In this document: positions 57,268-64,000 of the stretch, piece by piece
Numbering within the stretch: position 1 is the stretch's first letter
Layout of the letters: every line of letters starts with the position of its first letter
Assembly (NCBI GenBank): GCA_009602725.1
Contig: WELB01000237.1
Location: forward strand, 124,956-188,955
From: Spirogloea muscicola
Lineage: Eukaryota > Streptophyta > Zygnematophyceae > Spirogloeales > Spirogloeaceae
Length of the DNA: 64,000 nucleotides
Direction of reading: 5' to 3'
Position numbers and translations under genes: made by a program
Notes under the pieces: model-generated
Told to the model about the DNA's origin: nothing
What the model saw: only the letters and a program-made list of their open reading frames with translations
The model's database searches: none

Positions 57268-59379
57268 AGGCGGCGTCGGCGACTTCTACGCGCTTCTGGA
57301 AGTGGCGAGGACTGCAGGCGAGGGCCCCTTCCCCATTCCCAGCCCCATTGCCGGCACTCGGCGGCCGCCTTACGCCGGATCGCTTCGCCATTTAGGGTTG
57401 GGTTTAGGGGTTAGGGTTGAGTGCGCCGACCCATCTCCTCGCTGCTGTCACGCCACATTCCTTCTCTCCCTGACGCCGCCCCCGCCGCCGCCGTCCTGCT
57501 CCTCTCTCCCGCAGACCGCGCGGAGCTCAAGCGGGCATACAGGTGGGGCGGCTCCCTTGCTCGCGGCGCTGTCCTGGGTCTCGGGCGCTGGCACAAAACC
57601 TGACTCCCAACAACCAAAATAATATTTGCTGGAAATTGTATCTCACAACTGCCTTAAACATTCCCCGGCTTTGGGTGCAGGGCTTAGGGTATAGTGGTTG
57701 AGGGTTCAGGGGTTTAGGGTTAAGGGGTAGGTCTAGGTTTATGGTTTGAGGCCAACGAGCCGCCGGCTGCGCGAGCGCGTGCACAGGCGGCTGGCGCTGC
57801 AGTACCACCCGGACGTCAATGCGGCGCCGGAGGCGGAGGGCAAGTTCGTGGATCTCAGCACGGCCTACGAGGTGAGGCCCTGAGGAAGCAGACACATGTG
57901 AGCCAATGCAGTGAGGGCACCAGTTGGAACACTGGGAGGCACAGATGCTGAAGGCCGAGATCTTAGCAGTAGAGCTTTCCATTACAGAGTATTAAGGGTT
58001 AATGTTTTTGGGTTTAGGGGTTAGGGTGAGGAGCTGAGCATAAGATAGCCAGCTTCTGTGGGGGGAGGGAGATGGTGAAGGAGGGAGGTACGAGAAGGGA
58101 GAAACAGCATGAGCAGTGCTCGCTGCCCGTCCTTACCATTGGCTGCTTGCAGGTGCTGATTGATGACGAGCGGCGGCACATATACGACAAGTACGGCGAG
58201 GCGGGCCTGGCTGGCAGGGTGGGCGCACACGCCGACAGCGGCGGGCGGGCTGCCTGGGAGGAGGCTTGGGACCGCTGTGACAAGATAGGTGCCTCGTTGT
58301 TGGCAGCCATGTTTGCGGCTGCGCCAGGCTCAATGAAAGATCGCGGCGCAGGTCACGGAAGGGTGACGCACGCTCGGCAGCGGTGAGTGCCAGCGGCGGT
58401 GGCTCTGACAACGGTGACCCAGACGGCTTCGCCAACACTGGCGACGTTGTAGAGTACCCTCTCTCGGCGGCAGCCCAGGCCCGCCTTGGTGACGGTCGCT
58501 CTAAAGGTGCGGCCGCCCAAGGCCTCAACTGTCAATCCTAAATTCGCTCATTATACTATCTTGACCTCCAATCACTCTAGTTACTCGATTGAAATCTTAA
58601 CAGATTGATGTCCTCGTGACCTGCCACCTTATTGCTGTTTGGTCACCAGCTAATGTGCTGACATGGCAAGCGCCCTGGGTTGCCATAATTACAGGCGTCG
58701 GCTTCATCGTTGGCCGAAATATTGGTGAGCCACACACCCTGCCTGAGCCGATTGGCGGGCTGCTCCAGCAGTGGCCACATGTCGGCGAGCCATGACTTCT
58801 CAGCTGGGCCAGACGAGCTGATGGCACTGCAGCGTGGCACCTCCTTGCCGGCTTGATGTGCCATGCGGGGGCCGGCAGATCGGGGCGACCGTGACAAGCT
58901 GTCGCCGGAGGTGAGCTCCAAGACCACGCGGCTGCTGGCAGCAAGCCTTGGAGGGGCTTTGAGGGACGGAGGACGGAAGGAGGGAGGGCGGATGGAGAGG
59001 AAGGTGGGAAGAGGGAGGGAGGCCAGATTGGTCGTGCTCTGGTTGCCTCTGACGCTCCTAGGCATGCCACTCATTCCTCCAGAACCTGCTGCTGGTTGAG
59101 CTGGAGCCACTGTACTCGGAGGACGGTGGGCACGCATGGCACACTGACCCCCTGGAGAGTGCCGCGTTCGCGTCCCTCCGAGACCTCCGTGTTCTCACCA
59201 CGGTCAGTAGACTGTGCCCGCTGCCCCACCTCCTTCCCTCCTTTCACTCTCTACCTCCATCTCAAGATCACGCTGCATTTGCGCAGGACTTTGACGCAGC
59301 CACAGACACGTGGACGCTGCGCGACGAGCTCTCCGATGGCTGTGGCAGCCCGCAATATGCAGACGAGGTCATTGTCTGA
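57224..59379 (+). CDS. J-domain protein with unfamiliar C-terminal domain
   Basis: Nine exons (57224-57317, 57515-57542, 57751-57871, 58153-58288, 58381-58506, 58695-58724, 58879-58910, 59083-59202, 59287-59379) join in phase to 259 residues. A Gly-rich start leads into a J domain: [37 protein letters not shown] (HPD present) and [18 protein letters not shown]. It would stimulate an Hsp70. The tail ([67 protein letters not shown]) matches nothing I know; there is no zinc-finger or DnaJ C-terminal domain. The N at 57228 is in codon 2, so the real start, and any transit peptide, may be missing. Intron 1 starts with GC; three introns carry telomere-like tracts. Confidence 0.8.
57228..57228. other. 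Single N, probable contig join
   Basis: One N lies between the truncated 5' side of RME-8 (-) and the Gly-rich start of the J-protein (+). Confidence 0.6.
57391..57420 (+). repeat. Telomere-like tract, J-protein intron 1
   Basis: ATTTAGGGTTGGGTTTAGG continuing to GGTTAGGGTTG, sense orientation, within the intron between exons 1 and 2. Confidence 0.75.
57681..57750 (+). repeat. Telomere-like tract at splice acceptor, J-protein intron 2
   Basis: Degenerate GGGTTTAGGG units run right up to the predicted acceptor (GGTTTGAG) of exon 3, so the tract itself forms the 3' end of the intron. Confidence 0.7.
57987..58028 (+). repeat. Telomere-like tract, J-protein intron 3
   Basis: AGTATTAAGGGTTAATG followed by GGGTTTAGGGGTTAGGGTG in the intron between exons 3 and 4. 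Confidence 0.7.
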
Positions 59380-59753
59380 AATCATCTGCTGAGAGCCTCC
59401 GCTGAGGACGCTGTCCTGACAGCCAGGTACAAGGAAGCAGCATTGCAGTGCCTTTGTGCGATCTTTGTACCTAAGCCTAAGTAGCAGGATATTCTGTGCC
59501 CATAATCGCAGCAGGCGGAGGCAAGGGTGGGCACTGCAAGGCAAAGTTCGTGCTTGGTATGTTCTCTTCAGTTTAGTCAGGCGCTTAGCTAATGCGTTAG
59601 ACACTCCGCCTGGATGGGAAAGGCAAGTAACAAGAGGATAAGAGAACGATGATGCTGGACTTACATCTTTGACTTCCGCCTGTGAGCCCTGCACAGGTAA
59701 TGTGTGGGTGGGAGGTAGGAGGGGGGTTAAGTTGGTGGTCTGCATTGATGGTT
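59380..59753. other. Convergent spacer
   Basis: 374 bp between the J-protein stop (+) and the histidine-kinase stop (-). TTACA at 59661-59665 (TGTAA on minus), about 90 nt past the kinase stop, is its likely polyadenylation signal. No gene seen. Confidence 0.5.
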
Positions 59754-62700
59754 CTAGAGAAGCACAGGGGTGCCATTGCCGCCGCCGCCGCTGGCAATGG
59801 AGCCGCTCTTGAGGAGCTCCGAGAGCACGGTGCTCATCTTCTCAAGCGAGATGGGCTTGGTGACAACGCCATCCATGCCGAGCTGCAGGCAGCGTTCGCG
59901 TGTGTCAGCGTCAGTGTTGGCTGTAAGTGCGACAATGAAGGGCCGCTCTGGACCGGCAATGTTCTTCTCAGCAATGCGGCGCGCGACCTCGTATCCGTCC
60001 ATCTCTGGCATGATCAGGTCCAGCAGCAGCACCTGCGCACCGTTCGGCATCCTGGGCAGCTGTAAGTTGTGTAGAGCAGCAAGGAAGGCGCCACAGTCTT
60101 GTGCTAAAAGAAGAGGGGAATCAGATGAGGGATGTGGTATACGAGAGGATCGCTCATTGCCTGAAGGCCTATTGTTCTGGATATGGGTTATGGCAGCATA
60201 CCGTGAAGCCGTGGCCGGGCAGCATGGCAGACAGGCACTCACGGCCGGAGCTCACGACAGTGACGTCGCATCCAAGTCGCGTCAGGAGGCCCCGCGTGAC
60301 CATTCGGTTGACGCTGCAGGAAAATGCATTGCCATGGGGCAATGTCTGGTCATCTTGCAACATGAGGAGGGTGCCAGAAAGGAGGGAGGTGAGGGCATGG
60401 CCCCAAGGAAGGAGGGAGAGAGGAGGGAGGTGGGCAGCAGGGGATGGGAGGAAGGGGCACCTGTTGTCGTCTGTGACCAAAACCCTGACCCCTGAGAAGT
60501 CACAGCGCCTGGCGGGCACCAGGAGTTCGCCGTTGGCAGCAGCACCAGTGCCAGCGCGCCCTGGGCTCGGTCGCGCCTCCTCCATTTCCGGAAGGGGCGG
60601 CCCAAGCCGCGCCGTGAATGTGACGGTCGTGCCGCGACCAGCACCCTCACTCTCCACCCACAAGTGGCCGCCCATCAGGTTCACGAATCTGCAGATGAGA
60701 GAGAGGGATGTAGAAGGTGAGGTATGCACGGGGGTTTTGAAGGGAGACGAGGAATGGCAGAGGAAGTGAGATGGAGCAGCAGAAAGTGGTTTAAGGGCGG
60801 CCATTGCCAAACCGCTTGCAGATGGCAAGGCCGAGGCCGGCACCGCCAGCACCGCGGCCGGCAACGGGGTCGGCGGCTGCAAACTTGCGGAAGAGGCGTG
60901 GCGCGTCTGCTGGCGAGATGCCGGCACCTGTGTCCGTGACCTATGCGAACACATCAAAATGGTGAGCGCCGCTCGGCTTCAGCGCCAGGACGAATGAGGA
61001 CGAGCAACTCACCAACCTCCAGATTATGCGGCCTTTGGCTGCTGGTCAATATTCGAGTCAGCAACTATTCTCAAGGTTCTCTTGTATAGCAATGAGATCA
61101 TTCGACTATGTCCTAGGCAATCAGTTCTTATATATGTAGCAAACCCCTATCTTTGAGATGGTGGTCCAGATACACGAACTAGACATTAGGTGCACTCAAA
61201 TGGCCCCTGAGGACCTAGCGCCGCAATTATACTGCCGCTCTGCAGCTTATGTTATAGTGGAGTGAGGGAGGAGAGGAGGGGGCTTGGCAAGGGGGATAGG
61301 AAAGAGAAGGCTGGGTTGGTGAGAGAAGAGGGAGAGAGGAATGGAGGTGAGGACGGACCGACAGGCAGGCAGGCAGGCGAGCGAGAGGGAGGGCAGAGTG
61401 AGGAGCGGAAGAGGGGAATGAGGTGACTGAGGCAAACGAGAGCGGTGGCGGCCAACCTGGACTCGAACATATGTGCCAGGAGTTTCTTCAAAGGGGGGAG
61501 GGACATCGGAGCAGGAGCTGCTGCTCTTGGCGTGGCCGGCACTGGTGGCCATGGCGGCCGGCGGCAGCAGCTCGTGCGGGGACGCGGAGACGGTGACGGA
61601 CACGGAGCCCTCGCGCGTGAACTTGACGGCGTTGGAGACGACGTTGAGCGCGACCTGCATGAGGCGCGGCGCGTCACCTGACACCTCCTCTGGCAGGCCC
61701 TCGCCCAACACCAGTGACATCCGCAGGCGCTTCACTGATGCAACTGGACGCACCATCAACACGACCTGGAGAAAGGGGAGACAAGAGGAGGAGGGCAGTT
61801 AGCAGGAGGCGCACAGGCAGGTGTAAGGAGGGAGGAGAGAGGATGGCAGCTAGCTGCAGCCCACATTCGCTTGGTCTGAGAAAAGGCAGGCAGGCAGAGC
61901 ACAGGGAGAGGTGGAGGTGAAAGGAAGGAGGGAGGTGGTGTGAGGCAGAGGCAGGCCTGATGGAAGAGGTCCGGGAGGTCAAAGTTGGCAATGTCGAGCT
62001 CGAGCGTGCCGTCCTCGAGGCGCGAGAGGTCGAGGACGTCATTGATGAGCGTCGCGAGCAGGTTGCTGCTCTTCAGCACCGTGTCGGCCATGGAGCGCTG
62101 CTCCGGCGTCAGCTCCGTCTCCTGCAGCACGACCGCGGTGGCAATGACAGTGGCCGTTCAGCAGCGCGAGACTTGAGGAAGGGTGAGGGACGACAATGGG
62201 GGCAGGGAGGGCGGGAAGCCTCAAAGTGGGGTGCTCTCCAGCGAGTGGCGCTTGGGAGGACAGGGGGTGATGTGTGTGCAGAAACAGGAGGGATGGAGGA
62301 CAGAGGAGAGACAGTAAATGGGGAGGGGTCGAGCAGCGCGCCTGGAGCAGGGAGGAGAGGGCGATGATGGCCTGCATGGGCGTGTGCATCTCCTGGTTCA
62401 TCACGGCAAGGAAGTCGTTGCGGGCACGGATGGCCGACTCGGCGCCGCGCCGCGCCGCATCCAGCTCTGCATTCTGCTCGGCAAGCGCCTCGCGCGCGCG
62501 TGCGCTCTCACCCAGCACCGCGGCGTGGCCCAGCGCCACGCCGAGCGCGTCCGCAACCGCCTCCACCACCTCCAGCTCGTGCATTGCCCACCTCCCGCCG
62601 TTCTCGTCGCGCCGCCGCACGAGCACCAGCAGCGCGCACGGCCGCTGGGCGGCACCCCCTCCACTCCCGCTGCCACCGCTGGGCTCCAGCAGGACCCGGA

Positions 62701-62797
62701 CGGCCGCCGCAGCGCCGCTGCCCGGCAGCCGCGCCGCCAGCGCCGCTGCAACTGGGCTCAGCAACGAGATGACGACCGCACGGTCGGTCGCGAGGAC
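59754..62797 (-). CDS. Ethylene-receptor-like hybrid histidine kinase with altered H-box (5' partial)
   Basis: Exons on minus: 62797-62342, 62121-61957, 61765-61457, 60940-60813, 60688-60461, 60313-60202, 60059-59754; phases agree (about 568 residues). End of a GAF domain ([29 protein letters not shown]), ARARE coiled coil, HisKA, HATPase (N-box [21 protein letters not shown]) and a receiver with DD, phospho-Asp ([12 protein letters not shown]), T and K (VTKP) in place. The order and wording, such as [33 protein letters not shown] and SRMVT-like NRMVTRGLL, follow plant ETR1 closely. The H-box reads MNQEMHTPM where ETR1 has NHEMRTPM, so the phospho-His is Gln. The ethylene-binding membrane part, if any, is lost beyond the N at 62798. 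Two introns start with GC. Confidence 0.85.
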
Positions 62798-62798
62798 N
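62798..62798. other. Single N, probable contig join
   Basis: The histidine kinase (-) is cut inside its GAF domain and POLD2 (+) has no clean start here, so both genes lose their 5' ends at this one base. Confidence 0.65.
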
Positions 62799-62814
62799 GC
62801 GCCTGCCGCGCGCC

Positions 62815-63967
62815 GTGCGCCGCGCCGCCAGCTACCTCCGCCGGGTGCGAGCCCCCGCTCCTCCGCGCCGCGCGGCGGACTTGGCGGCGGATTCTACGGT
62901 CATGGTCTGGGGTCTGGGGTGCCCGGGCCCTCCTCCCAGGCTCAGCCAGCGCCCTGACGCGGCGTTGCCCGGCGCAGGACGAGCGGTTCACGCTGCCGGT
63001 GCAGCGCTACCGCGGGCAGCAGTACAGCCAGCTCTACTTCTGCCGCCTCGCGCGCCTGCGCGCCGTGCTCGCCGCCGCCGCCGCCGCGCGCTGGCCCGCC
63101 CTGCCCAGTGAGAAGCGCCCGCGACTCGGCCAACACCTCAGACCTCCTCCCAGCACTCACTTCATTGTACACTTGACCCCATTCCTATGCAAACCCAAAT
63201 CTTTGGAGACCGTTAAGCCCGTTCATAAGTGTGCACTATAGTATCTCGAGCACTTAAGCGCTAGGCCCTGGCGGGAAGCTCCTCCTCGTCCGTGGCTGGC
63301 GGCTGTCTACGCGCTCTGATCGATGGTGGCGGCGGCGCTCGGGTCCGCAGCGTGCACGGTGCTCAACCTGGAGGAGGGCCGCGAGTGCGCCGCCGTCGGC
63401 ACGCTGTACAAGCATATGGCGCTCAAGCCCTCCATCCTTGACGAGTACGCCAAGGAGGTCCGCATTGTCCCCCACGCTCGCTTGCCCCTGCCTCTGATGA
63501 CTGCCATGGCTGCCGGCGCGGGCGAGCCCTCCTGTGGTGGAGACCGCTGCTTGGGTGCCCGAGCTCTTGTCGTCTCGTATTTGAGAGACTGAGTCTGAGC
63601 AGTGGCCCTCACATCCTGCATCGTGCAGCGGTCCAGCACGCCGCTGGCAAAGCCGTCCAACTTCGTCAGTGAGGACGACCACCTCATCCTCGAGGACGAC
63701 AGCGGGCGCGTGAAGCTGGTCGGGGACTGCCTCGACCCTGCGTCACTCGTCACCTGTAAGACTCTCCGTAGCTCACTTGTGGACCTCCTTTGGCTTGCAA
63801 GGGCAGGGCATCACCATTGCCGGCTGTGTGACTGCGTGGTGAGCATGCAGGCGTGGTCGTGGCGGTGCGTGGCGTGGAGCAGAAGGACGGCGACTTCCTC
63901 GTTGCTGAGCTGCTCGTTGCTGAGCTTCCCCTGCAGCCGCCGCTCCCAGCTCTTAAGCCCAACCAAG
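62815..63967 (+). CDS. POLD2: DNA polymerase delta small subunit POLD2 (partial at both ends)
   Basis: Regulatory B-subunit of replicative DNA polymerase delta. Exons seen: about 62815-62898, 62978-63107, 63351-63457, 63629-63755, 63851 to about 63967, with a donor there; the gene continues past the window. Diagnostic strings: LPVQRYRGQQYSQLYFCRLA, GTLYKHMALKPSILDEYAKE, DDHLILEDDSGRVKLVG and GVEQKDGDFLVAELL, all in the N-terminal OB-fold part. The phosphodiesterase-like domain lies outside. An ATG at 62769 is in a different frame from the first exon, with the N at 62798 in between, so the start is not determined. Confidence 0.88.
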
Positions 63968-64000
63968 GTGGACGTTCCCGCTGCTCGGCAACCTCAGCCG

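Overview
This is nuclear DNA of a green alga, most like a trebouxiophyte (Coccomyxa/Chlorella grade). Genes are intron-dense and GC-rich, coding regions of conserved eukaryotic genes match plant orthologues best, plant-type TTTAGGG-like repeats occur in introns, and TGTAA polyadenylation-type signals follow several genes. The genus is my inference. All gene structures below are hand-built from splice sites, reading phase and remembered family sequences; no search was run.

Layout. 1-6357 (+): 3' part of the exosome helicase MTR4. 7033-9388 (-): GNAT acetyltransferase resembling animal histidine N-acetyltransferase. 9875-12084 (+): serine racemase. 12823-17700 (-): chaperonin CCT6. 19617-35918: an accessory island of interspersed repeats with three TIR-NB-ARC family loci (a decayed truncated copy on -, a disrupted copy on +, and one intact 1177-residue TIR-NB-ARC-TPR gene on +). 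Between them, on -, is a three-exon gene for a predicted N-myristoylated helical protein ending in an EDS1/PAD4-type EP domain. 38801-43037 (+): cohesin kleisin RAD21. 43274-46769 (-): organellar RlmN-type radical-SAM RNA methyltransferase. 48091-56898 (-): RME-8/GRV2 endosomal J-protein lacking its N-terminal part. 57224-59379 (+): small J-domain protein with an unfamiliar tail. 59754-62797 (-): ethylene-receptor-like hybrid histidine kinase lacking its N-terminus. 62815 to the window end (+): DNA polymerase delta small subunit POLD2.

Main point of interest: in flowering plants, TIR domains make nucleotide second messengers that bind the EP domains of EDS1 with PAD4 or SAG101, which then activate RPW8-type helper NLRs. 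Here a TIR-NB-ARC-TPR family sits beside a protein that has an EP domain but no lipase-like domain, with an N-terminal acylation signal and a helical segment instead. This could be a compact algal TIR-to-EP immune or cell-death module. The EP similarity is read directly from the sequence; the pathway is inference.

Other observations: about 9 of about 95 introns I could place begin with GC rather than GT. Degenerate telomere-like tracts lie inside introns of five genes. A family of short interspersed repeats, some copies nearly identical, clusters around the TIR loci. Single N positions (57228, 62798, probably also 18485 and 22363) coincide with places where flanking genes lose their 5' ends, so they look like contig joins. 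Gene order across them should be treated with care.
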